A stretch of DNA of 64,000 nucleotides from contig JAOAKB010000002.1 in assembly GCA_026413865.1 (NCBI GenBank), positions 49,507 to 113,506 on the forward strand. Reading direction: 5' to 3'. The notes under the pieces are model-generated. The model was not told where the DNA came from. It worked only from the letters and a program-made list of their open reading frames with translations, and did not search any database. How positions within the stretch are numbered: the first letter of the stretch is position 1; every line of letters starts with the position of its first letter. The stretch comes from Nitrososphaeria archaeon. Its GTDB lineage: Archaea > Thermoproteota > Nitrososphaeria > JACIWG01. Below, one piece after another: positions 34,569 to 43,812 of this stretch. The translations under genes were made by a program, and so were the position numbers.

Positions 34569-36581
34569 TTGCAATCAGGAGAAAAGATATTAGATAAAAG
34601 TATAAGACCATTAACGTATATTCGTGAAGTTATTTTAGAAAATTTTATGTCATACGAGTATGCTCGAATTCCCCTTTCAAGAGGGTTAAATATAGTATGT
34701 GGACCGAACGGTTCAGGAAAATCTTCAATACTTTTAGGAATCTCTGTAGCACTTGGACAGATATATACAGAAAGGTCTAGAAGATTAAGTGACCTTATTA
34801 GAAGAGGAAAGGATCTGGGTCGTGTGACGATAGTCTTTGATAACACCAGCTTTAATGGAAAAAGACCTATACCTTCCTCTCATTCTGACACATTCATGAT
34901 TTCAAGATATTTGAGAAAAGACGGATCATATTGGTTCGAAATAGATTATAAGGAGACATCTTCATCTGAAGTTAGAGAAATTCTTTCAAGTCTAAACATT
35001 AACCCAGATAACATGCTTCTTATAATGCATCAAGGAATGGTTGAAGAATTTGCAATAGTAAGTCCTCAAGATAAGCTTAAAATGGTTGAAGAAGTTGTAG
35101 GCTTAACTGGTTATAGAGAAAGGATTATAGAATCACAGAATAAACTAAAGAGTTTAGTTAGCGAGGAAAATGCCATAAGACAACTCATGGACATGGCTAA
35201 AGAAACACTTTCACATTGGAAAGATGTTTATGATAGATATATGAGGAAACAGGAACTTATAGTTAAAAGAGACAATCTTTTAAGAGAAAAGTTTTGGGCT
35301 CAAGTTATAAAACTTGAAAAGGGTATTGAAGTAACTACAAACAAACTTGATCTTAAAAGGAAGGAGTTAAGTGAACTTTCTAGAAGACTACTTTTGGCCG
35401 AGGAAAAATGCAGTCTTCAAGAAAAGGACATGCATTCGACCTTCAACAAGCTTAAGAAAAGCTACCATTCCCTTATCTTCTTAGACGCGGACAAGAGGGC
35501 AATAGAATCAAGAATTAAATCACTTTCAGAAACTATAATTTCATTTGAGAATATATTGTCCAAGTTAAATAGTCTTATACAGAGTATAAAGGAGGATGCC
35601 AAGGACATTAGGTTACTGCAAAAGGATATCACAATACTTCTAGAAGGTTGGCGAAGAGAAGCTGATTTGGAGTCCAAAAAAGTCGATGAAATTGTGAATG
35701 AAATTAATTTAATTGAGAAATCTATAGCAGAAATTGAGGAAGGTCTATTCACGCTAATAAGAAAATATTCTGAGGAGAAAGCTAATGCTACACTTCTAGC
35801 CTACCAAAAAAGAGTTAGTGAAAAAGAAGTTTCCGAAATTGAACATAATCTAAATGAGCTGAAAGCAGAATTAGAAAATTTAGAAACACAAAAAGAGGCA
35901 ATGAAACCAAGACCATCAACAGTAAGGCCGCTAAATGATATAGAAAGTGAACTTTCTTCCATAAACGCCCAACTTGAAACATATTCTGATGTTCCAGACG
36001 AAGCTAAAAACATATTTGAAGCATATTCTTCAAGATATAAGGAACTTGAGGAAAAGCTTAAAAAAGTTATAGAGAATAAAGAGATAGTTCTACAGGAGCT
36101 TGAAGAGAGAAAGAAAGTTTGGCATGATGAAATTTATAGAATATTGGATTTTGTGAACCCAAAATATCAGGAACTCCTAAGAGGATTAAACGCATATGGT
36201 TACATTAGATTAATAAATGAGGAAGAGTTTGAAAAAGCAGGACTTGAACTTTTAATAGGCTTTAGAGGGGCTAGACCAGCAGTCTTAGATGCTTATACAT
36301 TAAGTGGTGGTGAAAGGAGTACCGCTACAATTGCATTCCTTCTAGCACTACAGAAGCTTTCACCATCACCAATTGTTGCAGTCGACGAATTTGATGTGCA
36401 CATGGATCCAGTTAATCGGGAAAGAATGTTTAGAGCAATATTTCAAATGGTACAGGATGAGCCAAAACAGTATATTGTGATAACACCAAGTCAAGTTAAC
36501 ATATATGGTGATAATGTAAACTATATTGTTACACAGATAGTTGATGGAAAAAGCGGAGTTGGTGCAATTGCAAGAAAGTGA
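34569..36581 (+). CDS. Short SMC-type ATPase without a recognisable hinge
   Basis: A 670-residue chromosome-organiser-type ATPase. Walker A GPNGSGKSS is at 45-53, signature LSGGERST starts at 578, and Walker B ends with Asp606-Glu607 in IVAVDEFDVHMD. GYRERIIESQNKL near 181 is the usual SMC coil entry. A segment near 455-515 (ELSSINAQLE, DEAKNIFEAYSSRYKELEEK) matches the SMC joint rather than Rad50. Only about 270 residues of coiled coil lie between, against roughly 800 with a folded hinge in classic SMC. No CxxC zinc hook is present. The next genes are kleisin-like and KITE-like. This fits short archaeal SMC-related proteins; coalescin of Sulfolobus is a possible relative. Confidence 0.8.
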   Translation: MQSGEKILDKSIRPLTYIREVILENFMSYEYARIPLSRGLNIVCGPNGSGKSSILLGISVALGQIYTERSRRLSDLIRRGKDLGRVTIVFDNTSFNGKRPIPSSHSDTFMISRYLRKDGSYWFEIDYKETSSSEVREILSSLNINPDNMLLIMHQGMVEEFAIVSPQDKLKMVEEVVGLTGYRERIIESQNKLKSLVSEENAIRQLMDMAKETLSHWKDVYDRYMRKQELIVKRDNLLREKFWAQVIKLEKGIEVTTNKLDLKRKELSELSRRLLLAEEKCSLQEKDMHSTFNKLKKSYHSLIFLDADKRAIESRIKSLSETIISFENILSKLNSLIQSIKEDAKDIRLLQKDITILLEGWRREADLESKKVDEIVNEINLIEKSIAEIEEGLFTLIRKYSEEKANATLLAYQKRVSEKEVSEIEHNLNELKAELENLETQKEAMKPRPSTVRPLNDIESELSSINAQLETYSDVPDEAKNIFEAYSSRYKELEEKLKKVIENKEIVLQELEERKKVWHDEIYRILDFVNPKYQELLRGLNAYGYIRLINEEEFEKAGLELLIGFRGARPAVLDAYTLSGGERSTATIAFLLALQKLSPSPIVAVDEFDVHMDPVNRERMFRAIFQMVQDEPKQYIVITPSQVNIYGDNVNYIVTQIVDGKSGVGAIARK

Positions 36582-37332
36582 AAAAATTCAAAAAATTCTA
36601 AAGATAGTTGAGATGCTAAATACTGTTATAGGCTCAAATCTTGACCCATTTAAGGTTGATGTCAAAGAGTATGTTCTAAGACTAAAGGAACTTTTACCAA
36701 ATCTAAAAGAATTAGATGAAATCTTAATGGATGCCGAAGCTTTAAGACTTTTAGCAAGGATTGTTGAACTCCAAGAAAAATGGGTAAGATATCAAGCATC
36801 ATCCCTTTATGTTGACCCACTTATCGTCGAGCTAAAGATAATCACATTACCGCCAGAAAGATTAGCTGAAATATTTTCAAGAAGCTGGCATCCTATAGTC
36901 AAAATAGAACAGGTAACATTGAATGAGATAATCCGTGCAGCAAGCTACTGGAACACATTACTACCTATTCCAGAAAGATTTAGGAGAGAAACTGTTGAGG
37001 AAACCAAACTTTCACTTTTAGACAAAGAAGAACTAGTGAAAATGAAGATATTAACCGAAGAGGAATTAAATAAGAGACTTGAAGAATTGAGTATGGAGCT
37101 CAATAAATTTTTAGAAAATGAGGAGAAAGTTGATTACTGGAAATTTGTTCGAGGAAAAGACTATAACGAGACAATAACTAGGGCAGTACTATTAGCACAC
37201 ATAATTTCAATGGGACATGCAAGTCTAGAGATAAAGCCTTTAGAAGAAAAGATTGAAATTGTTAAGGGAGGACAAAAAAGGCAGCCAAGATCTTTTGCAA
37301 TTTCAATGCAAAAATTAGGTGAAAGAGATTGA
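36568..37332 (+). CDS. scpA: ScpA-like kleisin subunit
   Basis: A predicted kleisin that closes the ring between SMC heads. The protein has about 254 residues. The N-terminal helical region (DPFKVDVKEYVLRLKEL, then DAEALRLLARIVELQEKWV) resembles the ScpA helices that bind the SMC neck. The C-terminal YNETITRAVLLAHIISMGHA resembles the winged helix that binds the SMC cap. Similarity is weak but the position is telling: its start lies inside the end of the SMC gene, and its stop overlaps the next gene by 4 bases. TTG 36568 has GGAG 9 bases upstream; ATG 36544 is an alternative. Confidence 0.65.
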   Translation: MQESEKIQKILKIVEMLNTVIGSNLDPFKVDVKEYVLRLKELLPNLKELDEILMDAEALRLLARIVELQEKWVRYQASSLYVDPLIVELKIITLPPERLAEIFSRSWHPIVKIEQVTLNEIIRAASYWNTLLPIPERFRRETVEETKLSLLDKEELVKMKILTEEELNKRLEELSMELNKFLENEEKVDYWKFVRGKDYNETITRAVLLAHIISMGHASLEIKPLEEKIEIVKGGQKRQPRSFAISMQKLGERD

Positions 37333-37904
37333 ATTCTGAGGAAGAGATTAGAATAAAAGTAAGGAAAGCATTACAGCTTCTACTATTACCTAAGGTTAGG
37401 GCGCCAGGTGTAAAAGGATGGGAGCTAAAGAGAACTCTTGGGAAAGATTATAAAAAAGTTTTAGAAGTACTCTCATCAGAGCTTGAAAGAATCGGTTTAA
37501 CTATAAAGGTTGTGAACGAATCCGGAGAAATGGTAGCATCGGTAGGAGAAGAGGAACTTGATAATGCCAGATACTATATAATTTTTAAGGAGGGAATTAG
37601 TTTAAGAGAGGCTTCAACATCTGGGATGAGCGTAGATGATATGGCTGCACTAGCTATAATATTAAGCTATTTAACAACAAAGCATGGTAAAGCACCTGTA
37701 AAGGAGGTTGAAAAACTTCTTAAGGAAAAACTTCCCAAATGGAAAGTGGAGTGGAATATTAGACGTTTTATAAGAAAAGGTTATCTAAATAGGGAGGGAG
37801 AAATGCTTTTATTGGGATGGAGAAGTCTAGTGGAAGTAGACCTAAAATCTCTTCTAAATTTAATTCTAGCAACATCAGTAAAAGAAAGTTCTGAAATTCA
37901 GTAA
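37329..37904 (+). CDS. scpB: ScpB/KITE-like tandem winged-helix protein
   Basis: A 191-residue protein that fits the KITE role (tandem winged helices bound to the kleisin). The first half (KALQLLLLPKVRAPGVKGWEL ... VLEVLSSELERIGLTI) and the second half (MAALAIILSYLTTKHGKAP ... IRRFIRKGYLNREGEML) each look like a winged helix. The end LLLGWRSLVEVD recalls the C-terminal pattern LxxRxLxE of Nse1/Nse3 (MAGE) KITE proteins more than bacterial ScpB. The start TTG overlaps the kleisin stop. Last gene of the apparent four-gene unit. Confidence 0.6.
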   Translation: MNSEEEIRIKVRKALQLLLLPKVRAPGVKGWELKRTLGKDYKKVLEVLSSELERIGLTIKVVNESGEMVASVGEEELDNARYYIIFKEGISLREASTSGMSVDDMAALAIILSYLTTKHGKAPVKEVEKLLKEKLPKWKVEWNIRRFIRKGYLNREGEMLLLGWRSLVEVDLKSLLNLILATSVKESSEIQ

Positions 37905-37997
37905 ATAGATTTAATGAGATTATAGATATTTTATGCAATAAAAATATGGTTTAACACTTTTAAATTAAAACTCGTGCACCTAAGTTGAATATAAGAT

Positions 37998-39281
37998 ATG
38001 CTGAGTACATTAAATCAGTTTATTGCATTATTTTTACTATTATACCTAATTATTGGCCTGATTTTAAGAAGCAAAAGGGCAAAAATTCCAATTTGGGCTC
38101 TTATGGCATCAGCTGCATTTATTACAGTATTAACTGGGCTAGTCCCCAGCGATGAAATAGCTAATAGCATAGACTGGCAGGTGATAATGTTTCTTATTGG
38201 AATGTTTTCTATTGTAGCATTAGCTGACTCAAGCGGCTTACTAAATTATATATCATTGAAGTGGGTCTCAATATTTAAGAGTAGGTTAACACTTACAATA
38301 GCATCTAGTATCTTGTTTGGATTACTAGCCGCATTCACGGTTAATGATACAGTAGCATTAATGGGTCCACCTCTTGCCTTCTATTTTGCTAGGGCAGCAG
38401 GACTGCCCTTACCATTTATGTTCATTCTTCTAGCATTTTCTTTAACAATAGGGTCTGTTACAACCCCAATGGGCAATCCTCAGAACGTTCTAATTGCTAT
38501 AGGCGCCGGTATGGATGCTCCACTGATAACATTCCTAGAGTATCTTGCAATTCCAACATTAATAAACCTAGTCGTGACGCCCTTACTACTTTTTAAACTC
38601 TTTAATATAAAGAATACAAAAGTGGAAACTGGTTTTATCCCAGGCGAGCAGATAAAAAATTTTAGGGATGCAATACTAGGAGGAATTGGAATAATTCTTG
38701 TAGTCTGTATTTTACTTACAAATGATATACTGAGCATATATGGATTACCACATATACGCGAATATGGTTTCATACCATTCGTAATAGCAAGTATCCTCTA
38801 CCTATTATCAAGTAACCCAAGAGAAATCTTGAAGCACATTGATTGGGGAACAATACTATTCTTTATAACAATGTTTATAACAATGGAGGGAATTTGGAGA
38901 ACAAGCCTAGTTAAAGAACTTATTTCACTAGTACCAGTCATTGGTTCAGGTATACTAGGTAAATTAGTTAACATAACATTAGCTTCAATACTTTTTAGCC
39001 AGATATTAAGTAATGTTCCTTTTGCAAAATTTTATGTCGAATACTTAAAGGCTACAAGCATTTCTACACCAACTCAGATCGAGTGGATTACATTGGCTAT
39101 GGCTTCTACAATTGCAGGAAATCTTACAATTTTAGGTGCAGCTTCAAATATAATTATAGTAGAATATCTTGAAGGACATTATGGCACAACCATATCATTT
39201 AAAGAATTCTTTAAATATGGTTTAATAATAACTACACTTAATACAATAATTTACATGATATACATAATTTTTACACTCTAA
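37998..39281 (+). CDS. ArsB/NhaD-superfamily ion transporter
   Basis: A 427-residue membrane protein with about 11-12 hydrophobic helices, of the ion transporter (ArsB/NhaD/citrate carrier) superfamily. Marker segments are FTVNDTVALMGPPLAFYFARAAG in the first half and SQILSNVPFAKFY with NLTILGAASNIIIVEYLE in the second. These are the inverted-repeat re-entrant motifs of this fold. ITVLTGLVPSDEIANSIDWQVIMFLIGMF is also typical. The substrate could be arsenite, Na+/H+ or a dicarboxylate. It stands alone between the SMC cluster and Lhr. Confidence 0.82.
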   Translation: MLSTLNQFIALFLLLYLIIGLILRSKRAKIPIWALMASAAFITVLTGLVPSDEIANSIDWQVIMFLIGMFSIVALADSSGLLNYISLKWVSIFKSRLTLTIASSILFGLLAAFTVNDTVALMGPPLAFYFARAAGLPLPFMFILLAFSLTIGSVTTPMGNPQNVLIAIGAGMDAPLITFLEYLAIPTLINLVVTPLLLFKLFNIKNTKVETGFIPGEQIKNFRDAILGGIGIILVVCILLTNDILSIYGLPHIREYGFIPFVIASILYLLSSNPREILKHIDWGTILFFITMFITMEGIWRTSLVKELISLVPVIGSGILGKLVNITLASILFSQILSNVPFAKFYVEYLKATSISTPTQIEWITLAMASTIAGNLTILGAASNIIIVEYLEGHYGTTISFKEFFKYGLIITTLNTIIYMIYIIFTL

Positions 39282-39362
39282 CATTAAATAAGAATTTGTA
39301 GAATCATTTACTCATCATTTATATACTTAGAAGATAAAAGAAAAGTTTGATGCTGATAATCA

Positions 39363-42212
39363 ATGAATAATGTGTTTAAACTATTTCCATCTATAATACA
39401 GAAGGCTATAGAAGAATTTGGATTTAAGGAGCCAACTGAACCTCAGATTAAGGCAATTCCATCAATATTAAATGGAGAAAATGTTTTGCTCGTTGCACCT
39501 ACGGGAACAGGTAAAACTGAAGCAGCCTTTTTCCCAATTTTAAGCAAGATTATTTCTCAAGAAAGATTACCAGGTATAAAGTTACTCTATATAACACCAT
39601 TAAGGGCTTTAAATAGAGACCTACTTGACCGCCTTGAATGGTGGTGTAAAAAGTTTGATTTAAAGTTGGCTGTTAGACATGGTGATACTAGTGCTTTAGA
39701 AAGGAGTAAGCAGTCTATTGCACCACCAGACATATTAATAACTACACCAGAAACTTTTCAAGCAATACTTCCTGCAAAAAGGATTAGAAAACATTTGAAA
39801 GCTGTAAAATGGGTTATTGTTGATGAGGTTCATGAGCTTGCTGAAGACAAAAGGGGCGCTCAGCTTTCTCTTGGTCTAGAACGTTTAAGAGAAAATGTTG
39901 GCGAAGATTTTCAGATAATTGGATTATCTGCTACAATAGGTTCCCCTGAAAATGTTGCAAAATTTCTTGTTGGAACAAACAGAGACTGTAAGATCATAGA
40001 CGTTAGAATTGAGAGACAACTTAAGGTTGAAATAGTTTACCCCCATCCTGCACCCCAAGACTATCATCTTGCCTCAAAGCTTTTTATGTTCCCTGAAGTT
40101 GTAGCCCGTCTTAGGTTAATAAGGAAGTTAATTGAGGAACATAATTCTACGCTAGTGTTCACGAACACACGCATAGAAAATGAGATTCTAGGCAGTAGGT
40201 TTAAGGTTTGGGAAAGCGAGTACCCGATATCTGTTCATCACGGATCATTATCTAAATCATCAAGAGTTAAAGCCGAAAGAGAGTTGAAAGAGGGTATATT
40301 AAAGGGTATAATCTGCACAAGCTCCCTAGAAATGGGCATAGATATAGGAAGACTTGATCTGGTTATACAATATAATTCACCAAGACAGGTTACTAGGCTT
40401 GTTCAGAGGATAGGGAGAAGTGGTCACAAGATTGGCATGGTAGCCAAAGGTGTTATAATAACACAGGATTCTGATGACTTTTGGGAATCTATTATAATTG
40501 CGAAAAGGGCAATACAGGGTGTTCTAGAAAAAACAAATGTTATAGATAAGCCTTTGGATGTTTTAGCACATCAGCTTGTGGGAATACTTTTAGATGGACA
40601 CAGGTTAAGTTTAGAAGAAGTTTTTGAACTTGTTAAGAGGTCTTATGTTTATAGAAATCTTACTAAAGAAGAATTTATGATGGTTTTAAACTACTTGAGT
40701 GAAAGAAAGCCTTCACTTGCAAGAGTTTTAGATAACAACTTTAGGAAACCTGTAAGGATTGGACCACTTTATCAATACTATTTTAACACACTTTCAATGA
40801 TACCTGAAGAAAAGCACTACATTGTAATAGACGAAAATGGTGAACCTGTTGGAACTTTAGATGAAAGCTTTGTTACTGAATATGGTGAGGTTGGCCTAAA
40901 ATTTATTTTAAGAGGAGCTATTTGGAAGGTTGAAAATATTTCTGATGGAAAAGTTTACGTTAGGCTAGAAGACGATCCAACTGGAGCTATTCCATTTTGG
41001 GTTGGTGAAGAAATTCCTGTACCTTATGAAATCGCAAATGAAGTTGGAATCTTAAGAAGGAAAGTAGAAGAATATTATCATAAAAAAATTAGTAAAGATA
41101 AAATAATAAGCTTACTCTGTGAAGAATATTCAATTCCCTTAAACGAATGCGAATACGGTTTAAAAGAAATATTTGAGCACATAGAGAAAGGATTTCCTGT
41201 ACCGACAGACAAGACAGTTACAATAGAAAAGTGGAAAGAATTTATTATAATACAATGCTGTTGGGGCCACCTTGTAAATAGAACTTTAGGAAGAGCATTA
41301 TCTTATATATTGTCTAATAGGTTTGGATATCCTGTTGGAGTTCAATTTGATCCATATAGAATAGTCTTGAGAGCATCATGGCTTGCACAAAAAGATGTTA
41401 TAGATGCATTAAATGATATTGAACCAGGTAAGCTGGAGGAGATAGTTAGAAAAGAATTGCTCGGTTCAGGAATATTTAAGAGACATTTTGTTAATGCTGC
41501 AAAAAAGTTTGGTGCAATATCAAAAGATGCAAATTTATCCGATATCTCAATACAGAAGTTAATGGAAGCATTAAAGGATACAGCGGTAACAGAAGAGGCT
41601 TTAAGAAGCACATTAAGAAGTGAAACAGATATAGAAAATTCTAGAAAAGTGCTTGAAATGATAAGATCTAAAGAAATCAGATTAGAAATCGTCTTAAAAG
41701 AGGAACTTTCACCAATAGCAAGGGTTGGTATGGAAGAGTTAAGTAGAAGAACAGAGATAGTGCCCCCGGAAAGACTAAAACATATAATAGTACAGATTGT
41801 GAAAGCAAGATTGCTAGAAGAAGCTTTTACAGTAGTATGCACAGAATGTTGGAATTACGTAGAAAATTTTAGAGTAAAGAAACTGCTTTATGGCATAAGC
41901 TGTCCAAAATGTGGCTCAAAAAAGATCGGGTTATATCAAGAAGATGAAGAAAAGATTAGAAAGTTAACATATAGAATGAAGGCTGGAATCAGGGAACCAC
42001 CTAAACAATTAAAAAGAATGTATAGTAAAATTATGAAAACAGCTCAAGTTATTGAGAAGTATGGTGGCATAGCATCATTTGTGCTAGCGGAACCCACCTT
42101 AACATTAAAGGACGTAGAAGAAATACTGGAGAAACATAAAATTTTGTCAGATGAGCTCGTAAATAGAATTATCGAATTGAGTAAAAGAAATCTTAGGAAA
42201 AGATTTATGTAA
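39363..42212 (+). CDS. lhr: Lhr-type superfamily 2 DNA helicase
   Basis: A 949-residue ATP-dependent helicase of the Lhr family (DNA repair, 3'-5' unwinding). Walker A APTGTGKTEAAF begins at residue 45 and the DEVH box is at 154-157. SATIGSPENVAKFLVG, VHHGSLSK, TSSLEMGIDIG and IGRSGHKIGM are motifs III-VI. After the RecA domains come the Lhr winged-helix and beta-barrel regions. Near the C-terminus a four-cysteine zinc ribbon (CTECWNY from 826, then CPKCGSKK) is present, as in archaeal Lhr proteins. It is followed by an unknown gene and a PdeM-like phosphoesterase on the same strand. Confidence 0.93.
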   Translation: MNNVFKLFPSIIQKAIEEFGFKEPTEPQIKAIPSILNGENVLLVAPTGTGKTEAAFFPILSKIISQERLPGIKLLYITPLRALNRDLLDRLEWWCKKFDLKLAVRHGDTSALERSKQSIAPPDILITTPETFQAILPAKRIRKHLKAVKWVIVDEVHELAEDKRGAQLSLGLERLRENVGEDFQIIGLSATIGSPENVAKFLVGTNRDCKIIDVRIERQLKVEIVYPHPAPQDYHLASKLFMFPEVVARLRLIRKLIEEHNSTLVFTNTRIENEILGSRFKVWESEYPISVHHGSLSKSSRVKAERELKEGILKGIICTSSLEMGIDIGRLDLVIQYNSPRQVTRLVQRIGRSGHKIGMVAKGVIITQDSDDFWESIIIAKRAIQGVLEKTNVIDKPLDVLAHQLVGILLDGHRLSLEEVFELVKRSYVYRNLTKEEFMMVLNYLSERKPSLARVLDNNFRKPVRIGPLYQYYFNTLSMIPEEKHYIVIDENGEPVGTLDESFVTEYGEVGLKFILRGAIWKVENISDGKVYVRLEDDPTGAIPFWVGEEIPVPYEIANEVGILRRKVEEYYHKKISKDKIISLLCEEYSIPLNECEYGLKEIFEHIEKGFPVPTDKTVTIEKWKEFIIIQCCWGHLVNRTLGRALSYILSNRFGYPVGVQFDPYRIVLRASWLAQKDVIDALNDIEPGKLEEIVRKELLGSGIFKRHFVNAAKKFGAISKDANLSDISIQKLMEALKDTAVTEEALRSTLRSETDIENSRKVLEMIRSKEIRLEIVLKEELSPIARVGMEELSRRTEIVPPERLKHIIVQIVKARLLEEAFTVVCTECWNYVENFRVKKLLYGISCPKCGSKKIGLYQEDEEKIRKLTYRMKAGIREPPKQLKRMYSKIMKTAQVIEKYGGIASFVLAEPTLTLKDVEEILEKHKILSDELVNRIIELSKRNLRKRFM

Positions 42213-42250
42213 AATAAAGATTTTATACTATTATAGCACTAGTATATTTT

Positions 42251-42946
42251 ATGGTTCTGGCATGCAAAATATTTGTTTCCCAAGAGTTTATCCCATTTGA
42301 AGAACTGGCTTTAAAACTTAAAGGGTTTAAAGTTGCTAATGAATATGCTGAAGGCCAACAGAAGATAGAATTAGTAAACGAAATTAAAGACCTTGAAATC
42401 AGAGGGGAAATGCTAAGGGGAACATTTTGTTATGATATACCATTGCATGTATTAAGCAGAGGAGAAATGAAATTGATTCCAAGAACATATGAAACAGTAT
42501 TCGAGTTCCATCCATATGAAAAAAGTAGACTTTTCCTCCTTGTTTTCGAAAAGAAGGAGAGAGCAAATAATATTGCTAATCAACTTAGCAAAATAATTTT
42601 TTTGGTCCAGGGAAAAATTTTGGAGGCTAGAATTGACCCAGATACTATTAGAAGATACCATGAGGAGCATATGGAGGATGCTAAGGTCCTATTTTTTGAT
42701 GATGTAGACATCCCCAATATTAGCAAGCTTTCATTATATGGATCAAGTCTCGCTAACACTGCACTCTATACAGAATATCTTACCCATGGCAAGCTCTGGT
42801 ATCTTGTAACAAGGTCAAAGAAATTTGGATATGTGGTAGGGTTTACGAGAAACGGTATTGTTGTCTCGTTTACTAAAATCGACATTCCAGAACTGTCAAG
42901 GTATATTATTTCAGAAATATTTCCATTAATTTCAAAACAAGAATAA
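42251..42946 (+). CDS. Unrecognised protein between Lhr and PdeM-like genes
   Basis: I do not recognise this 231-residue protein. It has no signal peptide or membrane span. The N-terminal part is mixed alpha/beta (LALKLKGFKVANEYAEGQQK). A middle segment has IPRTYETVFEFHPYEKSRLFL, and then ILEARIDPDTIRRYHEEH and DDVDIPNISKLSLYGSSLAN follow. The C-terminus shows four probable beta strands (KLWYLVTRSKKFGYVVGF, NGIVVSFTKID). No metal-ligand or nucleotide motif stands out. It starts 38 bases after lhr and ends 71 bases before the phosphoesterase gene, so it may work with them. Confidence 0.7.
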   Translation: MVLACKIFVSQEFIPFEELALKLKGFKVANEYAEGQQKIELVNEIKDLEIRGEMLRGTFCYDIPLHVLSRGEMKLIPRTYETVFEFHPYEKSRLFLLVFEKKERANNIANQLSKIIFLVQGKILEARIDPDTIRRYHEEHMEDAKVLFFDDVDIPNISKLSLYGSSLANTALYTEYLTHGKLWYLVTRSKKFGYVVGFTRNGIVVSFTKIDIPELSRYIISEIFPLISKQE

Positions 42947-43017
42947 AAATTTATTAATTTAATTTTAATGGATAAGGTTTAAATTCATAATTATAGTGTT
43001 AAAAATTTGTTTGATGA

Positions 43018-43809
43018 ATGTTGAATGCTAAAATATTGTTTAAAGAACATGCTGTATTATTAAATTGTAAAATAAAAATTCTTGTCATCTCAGACATCCA
43101 TTTAGGTTATGAAGTTGAACTTATCAAAAAAGGTGTTAATGTACCAGAAAGAGCACCAATCTTGGCAGAAGAAATTGTAAATTTAGGAAAAAAAACGAAT
43201 ACAAAAATACTATATATACTTGGTGATGTTAAACATAAGATTGCAACAGCATCCAACTTTGACCTGTATCAGATAACACTATTTTTTGAAAAAATAAAAA
43301 AATGGTTTAATGAAGTAAATGTTACATTAGGAAATCATGATGGAGGATTAAAGAAACTTCTACCATCAAGTGTCAATTTAACTGGAAGCAGGGGAACAAT
43401 TATTAAATGCGATAATGAAAAAATTTCACTCTTTCATGGTCACGCTTTCCCACAACCAGATAGTATTCACTCAAAATATATTATTACAGGACATGGCCAC
43501 TATTTGATTGAACTAAAGGATACAATTGGATTAAAGTTCACTGAACCAATATGGATTGTTGGAGAAATTAATAGAAAAAAATTTTCAAAAAATTATCAAA
43601 AAAATAAAGAAAGCATACCTAAAGAGAACATAAAATTCATTGTCATACCACCATTTAACAGAATTGTGGGAGGAATTTCTATAGATAAGGCTGTCGAAAA
43701 TTCAATAATTTTAAAGTATATGATAAAGAAGAATACAAAGTTATTTTTGGAAGATGGAACATATCTAACAACATTTTCTAATCTGATAAAGTTTAATCCA
43801 ACAAAATAA
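43018..43809 (+). CDS. PdeM-type (COG1407) metallophosphoesterase
   Basis: A 263-residue phosphoesterase. Motifs in order are VISDIHLGYEVELIKKGVNVP, LGDVKHKI (usually GDLKH), TLGNHDGGL, LFHGHAFPQPD and ITGHGHYLIEL. The phrase DIHLGYE with the N-P-x-R pattern (VNVPERAP) is typical of the COG1407 group, called PdeM in bacteria where it is linked to DNA-repair ligase/helicase clusters. It follows the lhr gene here, as in bacterial Lhr-associated repair clusters. A nuclease or 3'-phosphatase role in repair is inferred. It is convergent with the ECF operon. Confidence 0.82.
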   Translation: MLNAKILFKEHAVLLNCKIKILVISDIHLGYEVELIKKGVNVPERAPILAEEIVNLGKKTNTKILYILGDVKHKIATASNFDLYQITLFFEKIKKWFNEVNVTLGNHDGGLKKLLPSSVNLTGSRGTIIKCDNEKISLFHGHAFPQPDSIHSKYIITGHGHYLIELKDTIGLKFTEPIWIVGEINRKKFSKNYQKNKESIPKENIKFIVIPPFNRIVGGISIDKAVENSIILKYMIKKNTKLFLEDGTYLTTFSNLIKFNPTK

Positions 43810-43812
43810 AGT

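Noticed and set aside
33814-37904. Calling the SMC unit a Wadjet defence system
   Set aside because: The Toprim-type JetD nuclease is missing and the SMC lacks a hinge. The composition is only analogous, so I kept it as an open candidate.
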